Source of the DNA: Clostridium beijerinckii
GTDB taxonomy: Bacteria > Bacillota > Clostridia > Clostridiales > Clostridiaceae
NCBI RefSeq assembly: GCF_036699995.1
Contig: NZ_CP144906.1
Coordinates: 4,599,001 to 4,663,000 of the forward strand
DNA length: 64,000 nucleotides
Direction: 5' to 3'
Part shown: one piece after another, positions 8,534-17,738 of the stretch
Layout of the letters: each line of letters opens with the position of its first letter
Numbering within the stretch: position 1 is the first letter of the stretch
Position numbers and translations under genes: made by a program
Notes under the pieces: model-generated
What the model saw: only the letters and a program-made list of their open reading frames with translations
What the model was told of the DNA's origin: nothing
Databases searched by the model: none

Positions 8534-9011
8534 CATCAAAACTTTCATATTCCTGAGGAATACAAGTGTATTGGATTTTGGCAATTTTACCTCATATGCT
8601 TAGTTTTCAAAGTGATGCAGATAAACCAATTATAAACTAGATTCATACTATGAAATATATTCCAACTAGAAATAAGACTTATGCTTTTATGGAATGTTTC
8701 ATTAGGAATTTGATGGCTCTGATTCTTAATTGAAATTCCAAATCTATGATTTAGTCAATTGAAATTACTCAGCGAACGAAGTGAATCGAGTTTCCTTTAG
8801 ACTATTCCAAGTATGCTAGTTCAAAAAGTGAGAATCGAAATTTTACATTTCGTTCTTCGAGATTTCTCTGTGAGCGCTCGCCTTTGATGCTAGCATCTTG
8901 GATGCAACTTGTGATCTTAGAATCACCCATCAAAATTTTCATATTCCTGAGGAATACAAGTGTATTGGATTTTGGCAATTTTACTTCATATGTTTAATTT
9001 TCAAAGTGATG
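8534..9011. repeat. Degenerate and nested copy of the P1-P2-P3 structured element
   Basis: A block starting TTTCATATTCCTGAGGAATA occurs at about 8544 and again at about 8938. Each lies just before a left end (AGATAAACCAATTATA near 8629 and 9014). The part from 8629 contains the family left half (CTATGAAATATATTCCAACT, then AGAAATAAG) and the P3 region (TCCAAGTATGCTAG, then GATGCTAGCATCTTGG). It is interrupted near 8730-8800 by a GCGAACGAA-type repeat. The right terminal stem is lost. Together with the next element this fills most of the 907-base gap 8414-9321; I see no gene in it. Confidence 0.6.
8766..8798. repeat. GCGAACGAA dispersed repeat nested in the structured element
   Basis: CTCAGCGAACGAAGTGAATC followed by GAGTTTCCTTTA is the cleanest copy of the repeat that also lies inside the AAA gene (6177) and near 38528. 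Here it splits a copy of the larger P1-P2-P3 element, so it is the younger insertion. Confidence 0.65.
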
Positions 9012-9288
9012 TAGATAAACCAATTATAGGATAGATTTATATTGTAAAATATATTTCAACTAGAAAGCAGAAACATTTTTATGCAGCAGGCATTTGAAAA
9101 TGAGCTGTAAAAAGTTCTTAATTGTAGGTTGTTCCACTAATGCTTGTCACAATAAAATTGGGAGCAAGCATTAGTGGTGCAATCTGTAATTTAGCACTTT
9201 CAGCGAAATTTTCATAGTCCTGTGAAATAACAATGTTTCTTCTTTCGGCGTATTATCACATAATTCTAAATTTAATAATGTTTATCTA
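9012..9288 (+). ncRNA. Candidate structured RNA element, copy A
   Basis: P1 is TAGATAAAC (9012-9020) with GTTTATCTA (9280-9288). The conserved CTAGAAA lies at 9060-9066. P2 is AGAAACATT (9069-9077) with AATGTTTCT (9232-9240), followed by CTTTCGGCG. P3 is a perfect 13-bp stem, CCACTAATGCTTG (9134-9146) with CAAGCATTAGTGG (9165-9177). The stems differ in sequence from the other copies but hold the same positions. It lies just downstream of fliY, antisense to it. Confidence 0.6.
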
Positions 9289-9293
9289 TATCC

Positions 9294-9322
9294 AAAAATA
9301 AAAACTCCCTCTCGGGAGTTTT
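9294..9322 (-). terminator. Terminator of the motility cluster after fliY
   Basis: On the minus strand AAAACTCCC pairs with GGGAGTTTT around the loop GAGA and is followed by TATTTTT. The stem begins inside the fliY stop codon, so the operon ends without a 3' spacer. Confidence 0.88.
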
Positions 9323-10536
9323 TATTTTAATCTCTTTATTCTTTCAACACTACTTACTATATTTGTTATTCTTATTCCAAAGTTTTCATCAACTACAACA
9401 ACTTCACCTAAAGCTATTTGTTTTCCATTAACTAATATTTCAACTGGTTCTTCTGCAAGTTTATCTAACTCTATTAAAGAACCTGTTCCTAAATTTAAAA
9501 TATCCTGTATACTTTTCTTTGTTCTTCCTAGAACTACAGATATATCTAAAGGAACATCTAATATTAAGTCAATATTCTTTATTGGCGGAACGCTATTTTG
9601 CGGTACTAACGGTTCAAATGTTGCTGCATGAACTTCTACCGGCTGTTGCATTCTTGGCTGCTCATATTGTGGTTGTTGATATTGCTGCTGATATTGAGGT
9701 TCTGGTTGATATTGTTGTTGTGGCTGTTGTTGAACTTGAGCTGGTTGCTCATATATTTCCTTATTTACAATTGCATCTTTTTTATTATCTTTTTCTGGTT
9801 CTGATGCCGCCACTTCTTTTTCTTTATCTTCCCCAGTCATTATTGCAACAATATTTTTAGCTGTCTCTATTGGAAATATCTGCATTATATTACTATCTAC
9901 AATATCTCCAATAGTCATTCTAAATGATACTCTTACTATTGGTTGATCTTCTGGTATTGCGTCAGAAATCGGTATAGATCCATCAACTACAATTTTGGCA
10001 CTTGGTGGTGATATGTCAACTTTTCTTCCAAACATAGTAGCCATTGATGTAGCTGCAGAGCCTATCATTTGGTTCATAGCTTCTGAAACTGCACTAATTT
10101 CTATTTCAGACAAATCATGCGTTTCAGTAACATTTCCATCTCCGCCCATCATAAGGTTAGATATAACTAAACCATCTAATGTTTTTATAATTAAAATATT
10201 TCTTCCTATTATCCCTGCAATATATTCAATATCTAGAACAATATTTGGTGTTTCAAAGCCTTCTTTTATTTCTTTCAACGTAGTTACACTAACTACCGGA
10301 GTAGTTATGTTAACTTGCTGATTTATAAGCTGATATAAGGCAGTTGAAGCCGATCCCATGGAAATATTTCCGATCTCTCCAAGCAGATCCTTATCAATAT
10401 CACTTATAGCTTCGGTATCTATTTTATTATCGCCAGCTGACGTATCTGCACTTTCAGCTCCAGTAGAAGCTAAATCTTCACCTGCTAATAACGCATTTAT
10501 TTCTTCTTGTGATAAAAAGTTATTGCCCATACCCAT
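9322..10536 (-). CDS. fliY: Flagellar motor switch phosphatase FliY (CheC-like plus FliN domain)
   Basis: FliY is a C-ring protein that also dephosphorylates CheY-P. The 404-residue product starts with the CheY-binding peptide FLSQEEINALLAG (about residues 6-18). It continues with a CheC/FliM-like middle containing LLGEIGNISMGSASTAL and SEAMNQMIGSAATSMA, a Gln-rich linker (about 265-300), and a FliN/SpoA domain (LDVPLDISVVLGRTKKSIQD). Both phosphatase motifs (E..N) look intact. The gene overlaps fliM by 17 bases. AAGGA lies five bases before the chosen ATG; a second ATG two codons later (10530) is also possible. The very long Gln-rich linker is the only odd feature. Confidence 0.95.
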   Translation of the reverse strand: MGMGNNFLSQEEINALLAGEDLASTGAESADTSAGDNKIDTEAISDIDKDLLGEIGNISMGSASTALYQLINQQVNITTPVVSVTTLKEIKEGFETPNIVLDIEYIAGIIGRNILIIKTLDGLVISNLMMGGDGNVTETHDLSEIEISAVSEAMNQMIGSAATSMATMFGRKVDISPPSAKIVVDGSIPISDAIPEDQPIVRVSFRMTIGDIVDSNIMQIFPIETAKNIVAIMTGEDKEKEVAASEPEKDNKKDAIVNKEIYEQPAQVQQQPQQQYQPEPQYQQQYQQPQYEQPRMQQPVEVHAATFEPLVPQNSVPPIKNIDLILDVPLDISVVLGRTKKSIQDILNLGTGSLIELDKLAEEPVEILVNGKQIALGEVVVVDENFGIRITNIVSSVERIKRLK

Positions 10537-11518
10537 TCACTTCCTTATCCGTTATATCTAAAATCATAACACCTGCATTCTTTCCTACTACACCCGGCTT
10601 AGCATAATAACATTCTTCATTACCTACATATACTTTTATTGGTGATGAACTCTTATTATCAAGTTTAATTACATCACCTACTGTTAGTTTCAAGAAATCA
10701 TCTACTGTTATATTAGCAGTTCCAAGTTCCGCTATAATTTCGACATCAACTTTATTGATTCCTTTTTCTAATTTTTCTCTCGATTCAGCCATCGATGCTT
10801 CATTATCATTCTTAAATGCATATTGTACTACTAATTTATCTAATATTTTCTCTACACTTAAATAAGGAAGACACATATTAATAAATGTGCTTCTCTTATT
10901 CATTTCTACTGAAAATGTTATTAATGCCACAGGATCATTAGGTGCTAGTGTTTGATTGATTGCCGGATTAGTTTCGATTGCTTCTACTTCTGGCTCAACT
11001 TCTAATACCGAATCCCATGCTAATTTTAAATTACTTATCATTCCGGTAGTTACTTGTCGCATTATATTCTTGTCTATATCTGTAAATTCTTTTGTTTCAG
11101 CTTTTCTATTTCCCTTTCCCCCAAGCAAAACGTCTATTACTTGAAGAGAAAATTGAGGATTAGTTTCAAATATTATTGTCCCTGATAATGGAGCCATTTT
11201 AAATATTGTAATAATGGTAGGGTTTTGCACAGAATGAATAAATTCCTCATATGTTATCTGCTCTACAGATTCTATTTTCACCTTAACATTTTGCCTAGTC
11301 TGACCCGTTAAATAGTTGGAAATAATTCTTGCATAATTATCATGAATTAATTCAAGTGTCCTTATATGCTCTTTTGAAAATTTTTGAGGACTCCTAAAAT
11401 CATAAAGTTTAACTTTATGTTTTTCTTCATCTTTACCAACATCTTCTGACTCTAATTCACCTGTAGATAAGGCAGACAATAAGGCATCTATTTCACTTTG
11501 TGATAAGACATCTGCCAT
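10520..11518 (-). CDS. fliM: Flagellar motor switch protein FliM
   Basis: FliM forms the C-ring wall and receives CheY-P. The 332-residue protein has the N-terminal EIDALLSAL peptide (MADVLSQSEIDALLSALSTG), the middle domain with SNYLTGQTRQNVKVKIESVE, and the C-terminal SpoA domain (VEIIAELGTANITVDDFLKL). Length and domain order are standard. It follows the small cheW by 22 bases and overlaps the start of fliY. Nothing in the key regions is missing. Confidence 0.96.
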   Translation of the reverse strand: MADVLSQSEIDALLSALSTGELESEDVGKDEEKHKVKLYDFRSPQKFSKEHIRTLELIHDNYARIISNYLTGQTRQNVKVKIESVEQITYEEFIHSVQNPTIITIFKMAPLSGTIIFETNPQFSLQVIDVLLGGKGNRKAETKEFTDIDKNIMRQVTTGMISNLKLAWDSVLEVEPEVEAIETNPAINQTLAPNDPVALITFSVEMNKRSTFINMCLPYLSVEKILDKLVVQYAFKNDNEASMAESREKLEKGINKVDVEIIAELGTANITVDDFLKLTVGDVIKLDNKSSSPIKVYVGNEECYYAKPGVVGKNAGVMILDITDKEVNGYGQ

Positions 11519-11540
11519 ATTTTTCCCTCATTTCAATAAA

Positions 11541-11942
11541 CTAATTTAATAATTTGTCGATATCTATTATTGTAAGAAGTTTTTCGTCATAATTTAATAT
11601 GCCCTTAATGTAAGGCTGTGCTTTACCTGCATCTTTTTCTATTTTCTGTATATTTTTCTCGTCTATATCTAAAACTTCTTCAACCTCATCCACTGATATT
11701 CCAATTTCTTCATCTTCTACTGTTAAAATAATTATATTATTTTGTTCTTTTCCAGGAGTTACATCAAGTAATAAATTTATGTCAACAAGAGATTTAATGC
11801 TCCCACGTAAATTTATTAATCCTTTAATATAACTCGGAGCCTTAGGAACTTTTGTAATCCCCATAGTATCATTGATACTTTGGACTCTATCTGTTTCTAC
11901 TGCAAAATGTTCTTCTCCTAGTTTGAATACTACTATTTGCAT
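11541..11942 (-). CDS. cheW: Chemotaxis coupling protein CheW (short paralog)
   Basis: The 133-residue protein is a single CheW domain: MQIVVFKLGEEHFAVETDRV, IPKAPSYIKGLINLRG-like core and a C-terminal PYIKGILNYDEKLLTIIDID strand. CheW links receptors to the kinase CheA at the membrane. A second cheW lies at 17739-18188, so the cluster has two couplers, perhaps for different receptor sets or with one acting as a scaffold near the switch genes. It lies between cheY and fliM with a gap of about 130 bases to cheY. Confidence 0.92.
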   Translation of the reverse strand: MQIVVFKLGEEHFAVETDRVQSINDTMGITKVPKAPSYIKGLINLRGSIKSLVDINLLLDVTPGKEQNNIIILTVEDEEIGISVDEVEEVLDIDEKNIQKIEKDAGKAQPYIKGILNYDEKLLTIIDIDKLLN

Positions 11943-12072
11943 TCATACTCCTCCTCTACAATAATATACAATCAACCATTGATAATTGACACTTAAATTA
12001 AAATTTCTTTAAAATTTGCAAAGATTTATTTATAGCCTGTTATAATTCATTTCTTGTATTATTGCTTTTATA

Positions 12073-12432
12073 TTAACCTACAACTTTCTTTATAGCTTCT
12101 AAAACTCTATCCGCTTGGAATGGCTTTACTATAAAGTCTTTTGCTCCGGCTCTTATTGCATCCATAACCATTGATTGTTGTCCCATTGCTGAACACATGA
12201 TTACTTTAGCATCTGGATCAAATGCTTTTATTTGTTTAACTGCTTCAATTCCATCCATATCTGGCATAGTTATATCCATTGTTACTACGTCTGGTTTTTC
12301 TTTTTTATAAAGGTCTACTGCAACTATCCCGTTATTTGCTTCACCTACTATTTCAAAATCATTTTTTTCTAAGATATCCTTTATCATCATTCTCATGAAC
12401 GCTGCATCATCCACAATTAAAACTCTAGCCAT
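12073..12432 (-). CDS. cheY: Chemotaxis response regulator CheY
   Basis: A 119-residue single receiver domain. The acidic pair DD (residues 8-9), phosphoacceptor D53 in TMDITMPDMDG, the switch Ser/Thr region (CSAMG) and the conserved Lys in FIVKPF are all present. Phospho-CheY binds FliM and FliY to set flagellar rotation. It follows cheC by 19 bases, so the response regulator and its phosphatase are made together. RBS GGAGG lies upstream of the ATG. Confidence 0.95.
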   Translation of the reverse strand: MARVLIVDDAAFMRMMIKDILEKNDFEIVGEANNGIVAVDLYKKEKPDVVTMDITMPDMDGIEAVKQIKAFDPDAKVIMCSAMGQQSMVMDAIRAGAKDFIVKPFQADRVLEAIKKVVG

Positions 12433-12451
12433 ACAATTTTACCTCCAAAAT

Positions 12452-13054
12452 TTAATTTATTCCTATAGATTTCAATATTTTCTCTAACGAACCCGGCATA
12501 GGGATATAATAAAAATGTCCTCCTATATTCTCTTCTGTATCACTGTCTAAGAATACAGTTTCAATATCTAGTATATATTCATCATATTGATTGGACTCAA
12601 TAAATGTAGTTGTGAGTATTGCACCTAACATATCAAATGAAGTTGCAGGCACTGATGGTGCCATAACAAGATTAGTTAACTGTGCAATAGCATTCATATA
12701 TGATGCTGATATTATATTTGCTATCTCGCATAATACAGAACTTCCCATTTCACTTTCTGGAGACTGCTTACTTCCAACTAATTTTTTTATTACATTTTCA
12801 GCTGTTTCCTGTTCGAATACTAAAAGCATATTTCCTGAAATATCGCCCAGCACTCTTACAACTGTTCCAGCTACAGCACATTCTCCACTTTCTTGAAATA
12901 CTTCTTCTAGTCTTACTACGTTTACTGCTGGTACTGTCATATCTACTTTTTTTCCCATCATCATAGAAAGAGCAGTTGCTGCATTACCTGCACCTATGTT
13001 AGAAACTTCTTTAAGTGCATCTAATTGCAAAGTGCTTAAATTAGAATACTCCAC
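12452..13054 (-). CDS. cheC: CheY-P phosphatase CheC
   Basis: The 200-residue protein has the two CheC active-site helices with the E..N pattern (LDALKEVSNIGAGNAATALS near residues 11-30 and VLCEIANIISASYMNAIAQL near 106-125). CheC dephosphorylates CheY-P and binds CheD. The start is a GTG with AAGGAGGGTT upstream. A gap of about 190 bases, with a strong AT-rich hairpin, separates it from cheA; the neighbours cheY and fliY act on the same phosphate signal. Confidence 0.93.
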   Translation of the reverse strand: MEYSNLSTLQLDALKEVSNIGAGNAATALSMMMGKKVDMTVPAVNVVRLEEVFQESGECAVAGTVVRVLGDISGNMLLVFEQETAENVIKKLVGSKQSPESEMGSSVLCEIANIISASYMNAIAQLTNLVMAPSVPATSFDMLGAILTTTFIESNQYDEYILDIETVFLDSDTEENIGGHFYYIPMPGSLEKILKSIGIN

Positions 13055-13107
13055 TTATAACCCTCCTTTAAAATTTTTCACCCTAAAGGGCCAATCATCT
13101 CACATTT

Positions 13108-13149
13108 ATATATTATTATTGCTGTTATAACATAACAATAATAATATAT
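13108..13149. other. 14-bp perfect inverted repeat between cheA and cheC
   Basis: ATATATTATTATTG (13108-13121) and CAATAATAATATAT (13136-13149) flank a 14-base loop. There is no strong T-run on the minus strand, so it looks more like an mRNA stability or partial-termination hairpin inside the operon than a full terminator. Confidence 0.5.
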
Positions 13150-13248
13150 CTTGTCCACTCCAAACCTTTAGCCTTTTGCTCATTTTTATGGAATTATAAG
13201 TCAAACTAATTTTAATTAGATTTAAAAATCTTACTTAAAAATTTCACT

Positions 13249-15321
13249 TTATAATAATGCCCCTACATCTAGTATCAGCGTTACTAAACCATTACCAAGT
13301 ATAGTCGCACCAATATACTGATCTAAATTCTTTAATGTTTTTCCGAGTGGTTTTATAACTATTTCTTGTTGCCCAAGTAATGAATCGACTAATAAACCTA
13401 TAGTTTTATCACCTACATTAACTATTATAACAAATTTCTTATCAGTATTACTAGCCTCTATATCTAAAGTTTCATTTAATCTTACTAATGGAATTACATT
13501 TTCTCTATAAATAATAACTTCTTTTCCATTACTTTTCTTTATATTTTCCTCTTTATAGTCAATTACTCTATCAATAAATCCTAATGATATTGCTAATGTT
13601 TCCTCTCCTACCTTTACAAGTAAAGCTTGTATTATTTGTAATGTAAGTGGAAGCTTAATTACAAAAGTTGAACCTTTACCTTCTTCACTTAGTAGATCTA
13701 CAGTACCACCGAGTGCTGCAATTTTTGTTTTAACAACATCCATTCCAACTCCTCTTCCTGAGATATCTGTTACAACTTCATTAGTACTAAATCCTTGAGC
13801 GAAAATCAAGTTCTTAATATCACTATCTGATAATCCTTCTGTGTTTATTCCCTTTTGCTCTGCTTTAGCTTTTACTCTTTCAAGATTTATTCCTGCACCA
13901 TCATCTGATACCTTTATTAATGCTTTAGTGCCTTCTTGATAAGCAACCAACTTTACTGTTCCAACTGGAGGCTTGCCTTGTGCAATTCTCTTTTCAGCAG
14001 ACTCTATACCATGATCCGCTGCGTTTCTTAATAAGTGTATTAATGGTTCACCTATTTCATCAATAACAGTTCTATCAAGTTCAGTATCCGCACCTTCTAT
14101 AACAAAGTTAATTTCCTTATTTAATTCTACTGATATATCCCTTATCATTCTTGGGAATCTATTGAATACTGTATCTAATGGAAGCATTCTAATCTTCATA
14201 ACCAAATCTTGAAGATCAGATGTTGTTCTTCCTACTTGTTCCAATGTTTCATTTAACTCTTGTGATTTATGAACATTTACGATTTGTTCTAATCTAGTTC
14301 TATAAATTACAAGCTCAGAAACCATATTCATTAAATTATCTATTCTCTCTAAGTCAACTCTTACTGATTGATGTGCTTTCTTAACTTCTTTCTTTTGAGT
14401 GGACTTTTTAGCAGCTGGTTGCTTTGTCTCAACTTTTGCTTCAGCTGGCTTTTCTACTGGAGCCTTTTCTATAACCGGTAGCTCTGGTAGCTGTGGCACT
14501 TCTTTTACTTCTGCTTCTTTTGGAGCTATATCTGAAATTTCTAATTCTATTAAAGAAGCTTCAACTTTTGCAACTTCTGAAATTCCATTTACAACAGTTA
14601 ATATTTCATCTACAGTATTTTTAGTTACTAAGATAAATTTCAATTCAAAATCAAACTCTTCATTTTCAATTTCTTGAGTTGATGGGTCTGATTTTAATAT
14701 TTCTCCGTGATCTTCAAGATCTTTAACTATTAAAAATGCTCTTGCTGATTTTAATAAAGTGTTTTCACTTAATGTTACTTTTAATTCAATAGAGTTAAAT
14801 CCTTTTTCTCTAGCTTGTCTAATAACAGATGTATCATATTGATTTAAATCTAAATCAAATTCATCACCTGATATCATTTTACTTTCATCTTCTGACTTAA
14901 TTTCACTAGCTTGCGTTTCCTCTTCTGCGTTACTCTTGTTTCCATTTTCTTTTATGTCAGCTAAAGCTTTCATTATTCCATCTATATCTATTTTTTCCTC
15001 AGAACCTTCTTGAACATTGTCAACCATCTTTTCTAATGTATCAAGACAATCGAACAATACTGTCACTACATCCTGAGTTACTTTTAGTTTTCCTTCTCTG
15101 AATTCAGCTAATACATCTTCCATCTTATGGGTAAGCTCTGCTAAATCAGTAAATCCCATAGTCGCTGCCATTCCCTTAATTGTGTGAGCAACTCTAAATA
15201 TTTCATTAACCTTATCTGTATCATCTGGATTTTGTTCTAAATCTAATAGTGATTCGTTCAATGTTTGTAAATTTTCTAATGACTCCTCTAAAAACATTGA
15301 CATATATTGAGATGTATCCAT
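13249..15321 (-). CDS. cheA: Chemotaxis histidine kinase CheA
   Basis: CheA phosphorylates CheY and CheB in response to receptors. Reading from the ATG at 15321 (MDTSQYMSMFLEESLENL, preceded by GAGGAGGAG) gives 690 residues; the longer reading from 15378 adds 19 non-family residues. P1 has the phosphorylated His46 in RVAHTIKG. A P2 domain and a Pro/Lys-rich linker follow. Then come P3, P4 with the ATP-site motifs LLRNAADHGIE, DDGAGIN and GRGVGMDVV, and a CheW-like P5 domain that ends DVGALL. All catalytic boxes are intact. It starts 13 bases after cheR. Confidence 0.96.
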   Translation of the reverse strand: MDTSQYMSMFLEESLENLQTLNESLLDLEQNPDDTDKVNEIFRVAHTIKGMAATMGFTDLAELTHKMEDVLAEFREGKLKVTQDVVTVLFDCLDTLEKMVDNVQEGSEEKIDIDGIMKALADIKENGNKSNAEEETQASEIKSEDESKMISGDEFDLDLNQYDTSVIRQAREKGFNSIELKVTLSENTLLKSARAFLIVKDLEDHGEILKSDPSTQEIENEEFDFELKFILVTKNTVDEILTVVNGISEVAKVEASLIELEISDIAPKEAEVKEVPQLPELPVIEKAPVEKPAEAKVETKQPAAKKSTQKKEVKKAHQSVRVDLERIDNLMNMVSELVIYRTRLEQIVNVHKSQELNETLEQVGRTTSDLQDLVMKIRMLPLDTVFNRFPRMIRDISVELNKEINFVIEGADTELDRTVIDEIGEPLIHLLRNAADHGIESAEKRIAQGKPPVGTVKLVAYQEGTKALIKVSDDGAGINLERVKAKAEQKGINTEGLSDSDIKNLIFAQGFSTNEVVTDISGRGVGMDVVKTKIAALGGTVDLLSEEGKGSTFVIKLPLTLQIIQALLVKVGEETLAISLGFIDRVIDYKEENIKKSNGKEVIIYRENVIPLVRLNETLDIEASNTDKKFVIIVNVGDKTIGLLVDSLLGQQEIVIKPLGKTLKNLDQYIGATILGNGLVTLILDVGALL

Positions 15322-15334
15322 CCTTACTCCTCCT

Positions 15335-16102
15335 CTATATCTTTTTATAAATAAAGGTTGACGCTTTTTCAAATCCATAGTCTCTATAATTATAAATGCT
15401 CTCTGTAGCTCCTACAAATAAAAGCCCACCCTTTTTTAATGAGTTACTGAATTTTTTATAAATTTCCTGTTTAACATCATTATTAAAATAAATAACTACA
15501 TTTCTACAAACAATTAAATCAAAGCCAGTATCATATCTGTCTAAAATCAAATCATGTTTCTTAAAAGTTACCATATTCTTAATTTTAGACTCTACATAAT
15601 ATTTATCGTCCCTTACTTTAAAATATTTACTTAAATCTGTATTATTTACACCTTTCATTTCATTTTGAGTATATTCTCCAAGCTTTGCTCTAGAAAGTAT
15701 AGTATCATCTATATCTGTAGCTATTATATTATGTCTTCCATTTGGCGCTAACTTATCCAATATTATTCCTAATGAATATGGTTCACAGCCTATTGAACAA
15801 GCTGCACTCCAAATTTTAAGACTTGAATTATTTGGTAGTAACTCCTTTGCAATTTGTTTTTCTAAATCAGTAAATAATTCTGGATTTCTAAAAAATTCTG
15901 TTACGTTTATTGTTATGAAATCTAGAAACTTTTGTCTTTGCTCTGGATTACTTTTTATAGACTTGGAATATTCATCTAATGTTTTTATACCAACTCTTGT
16001 CATTAAGCTGTTTATTCTTCTATTTAGCTGTTCTGGCTTATATGCTGATAAATTTATACCCAACTCTTTATGAACCCATTTGTGAAATTCATTAAAATCC
16101 AT
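15335..16102 (-). CDS. cheR: Chemoreceptor glutamate methyltransferase CheR
   Basis: A 255-residue SAM-dependent methyltransferase that methylates receptor glutamates. Visible motifs are the N-terminal helical domain (LNRRINSLMTRVGI), the NVTEFFRNPELF segment, the SAM-binding IWSAACSIGCEPYSLGI, and the late CRNVVIYF motif. It lies eight bases after cheB, forming the adaptation pair, and reads directly into cheA. Confidence 0.95.
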   Translation of the reverse strand: MDFNEFHKWVHKELGINLSAYKPEQLNRRINSLMTRVGIKTLDEYSKSIKSNPEQRQKFLDFITINVTEFFRNPELFTDLEKQIAKELLPNNSSLKIWSAACSIGCEPYSLGIILDKLAPNGRHNIIATDIDDTILSRAKLGEYTQNEMKGVNNTDLSKYFKVRDDKYYVESKIKNMVTFKKHDLILDRYDTGFDLIVCRNVVIYFNNDVKQEIYKKFSNSLKKGGLLFVGATESIYNYRDYGFEKASTFIYKKI

Positions 16103-16110
16103 ATTTCCTC

Positions 16111-17217
16111 CTATAACTGTTTAATTATTTTTACTATATTTTCAGCTATTTCATTAAGTGGAGCCACTAAATCTACTTTTCCAGTTTCAAATGCAGCCTT
16201 TGGCATACCATAAATTGTACATGTAGATTTATCCTCTGAAATTGTTATACCACCATTATCTTTTATGTTTGCAGTCCCATCAGCACCGTCTCTGCCCATT
16301 CCTGTAAGAATTACAGATATTAAATTTCCTCTGTACACTTTTATAGCAGAATTAAATAACTTGTCAACTGCTGGTCTCACTCCCCATATAGGCGGCTCTT
16401 CATTTAAGTGAATTAAATTATTTGAACCCACAGTCATATGTTGACCACCCTTGGCAATATATATGGTATCATTACTAATTCTCATACCTTCTGCCGCTTC
16501 AACCACTTTCATCTTGCAAGCTTTATCTAATCTTTCAGAAAATACTTTTGTAAATCCTTCTGGCATGTGCTGAACTACAAAAACCGGTACCCCTAAATTT
16601 TCAGGTAATTTGGTTAATACTTCCTGAAGAGCCTTAGGACCTCCAGTAGATGCTCCAATTACAACTGCATCTATTTTTTTATTTTTAGGTATACTGCTTA
16701 CCCTATGTATAGTTTTTTCTTTTATTATATTGGGATTATTTAAACCAATCTCATTATTAGTTATTTGGTTATTTTTATTAGTTTCTAAACTTGTTAACTT
16801 CTTTCTAGGATTAACATTGCTGGTTATACTCTTTATTTGTTCTATTAAGTTATTTTTAACTTTTGCTATATCTAGCGAAATACTTCCTGATGGCTTAGTT
16901 ATAAAGCTAATAGCACCATTATCTAAACATTCTAAAGTTAGTTCCGATCCTTCTGTCGTTGAACTACTAAGCATTATTACAGGATAATTTTTCCCAAGTC
17001 TTTTTAATTCTTTAAGAGTTGCAAGTCCATCTAAATCCCTCATATGTACATCTAATGTGATAAGGTCCGGATTGTACTTCTCTACCTTCTCAACCAATTC
17101 TCTTCCATCTCTAAATTTAGCTATAACTTCAAAATTACTTTCTGATTCTATCATATCTGATATGGCCTTTCTCATAAAAGCCGAATCATCAACAACAATA
17201 ATCTTTATCTTACCCAC
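16111..17217 (-). CDS. cheB: CheB protein-glutamate methylesterase/deamidase
   Basis: The 368-residue protein has an N-terminal receiver (DDSAFMRKAI; phosphoacceptor Asp in TLDVHMRDLDG) and a C-terminal methylesterase whose Ser-His-Asp elements appear as IGASTGGP, VVQHMPEGF and TGMGRDGADG. It removes receptor methyl groups and can deamidate glutamines. The linker is longer than average and Asn-rich. The start is a GTG with GAGGTG seven bases upstream. It sits between cheD and cheR. Confidence 0.95.
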   Translation of the reverse strand: MGKIKIIVVDDSAFMRKAISDMIESESNFEVIAKFRDGRELVEKVEKYNPDLITLDVHMRDLDGLATLKELKRLGKNYPVIMLSSSTTEGSELTLECLDNGAISFITKPSGSISLDIAKVKNNLIEQIKSITSNVNPRKKLTSLETNKNNQITNNEIGLNNPNIIKEKTIHRVSSIPKNKKIDAVVIGASTGGPKALQEVLTKLPENLGVPVFVVQHMPEGFTKVFSERLDKACKMKVVEAAEGMRISNDTIYIAKGGQHMTVGSNNLIHLNEEPPIWGVRPAVDKLFNSAIKVYRGNLISVILTGMGRDGADGTANIKDNGGITISEDKSTCTIYGMPKAAFETGKVDLVAPLNEIAENIVKIIKQL

Positions 17218-17240
17218 CTAATCACACCTCTCTTTTTATT

Positions 17241-17729
17241 TTACAATTCTACAATTCCATGCCCTACAACTTTAAGTATTACTTTTCCATCACTAGCGTA
17301 AAGGATCATAGTTCTACCTTTATTTCCACCTATCTCCTCAGCAATTATAGGAATAGATTCCTCTTTTAAGCTTTTCTTCACTGCATCACTATTCCTTTTT
17401 CCAATATCGCTTATTATGCTCTTATCAGAAAAATTAAACATTGAAGCTCCTCCAGCTATTTTAGCTACGAGATTTCTCTTTTTACACCCTTGCTTTTCCA
17501 TTTTATCAATTAGTAGTGGAATAGCTAAATCTGCAAATTTCATGGGGTTTGTACTACTTTTAAATTGTGTACTATCAGGAAGCATTATATGTGCTAATCC
17601 TGCCACCTTAACTGCCCTATCATATAAGGCGATTCCTATACATGATCCGAGTCCTATTGTCATTATTGTTCCTGGGTCGAGTACTAAATTTAGATCAGCT
17701 ATTCCAACTTTTACTTCTGCACTTACCAT
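17241..17729 (-). CDS. cheD: Chemoreceptor glutamine deamidase CheD
   Basis: The 162-residue protein carries the CheD catalytic Cys30 in GLGSCIGIALYD, His47 in GLAHIMLPDS and the later Thr region. CheD deamidates receptor glutamines and is also the partner that boosts CheC, which is present in the same operon. GGGGG lies close upstream of the ATG. It follows cheW by nine bases. Confidence 0.95.
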   Translation of the reverse strand: MVSAEVKVGIADLNLVLDPGTIMTIGLGSCIGIALYDRAVKVAGLAHIMLPDSTQFKSSTNPMKFADLAIPLLIDKMEKQGCKKRNLVAKIAGGASMFNFSDKSIISDIGKRNSDAVKKSLKEESIPIIAEEIGGNKGRTMILYASDGKVILKVVGHGIVEL

Positions 17730-17738
17730 CTTTACCCC

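Noticed and set aside
8534..9290. Prophage or plasmid remnant with its own genes after fliY
   Set aside because: No open frame of useful length on either strand; all of the sequence is explained by repeat copies.
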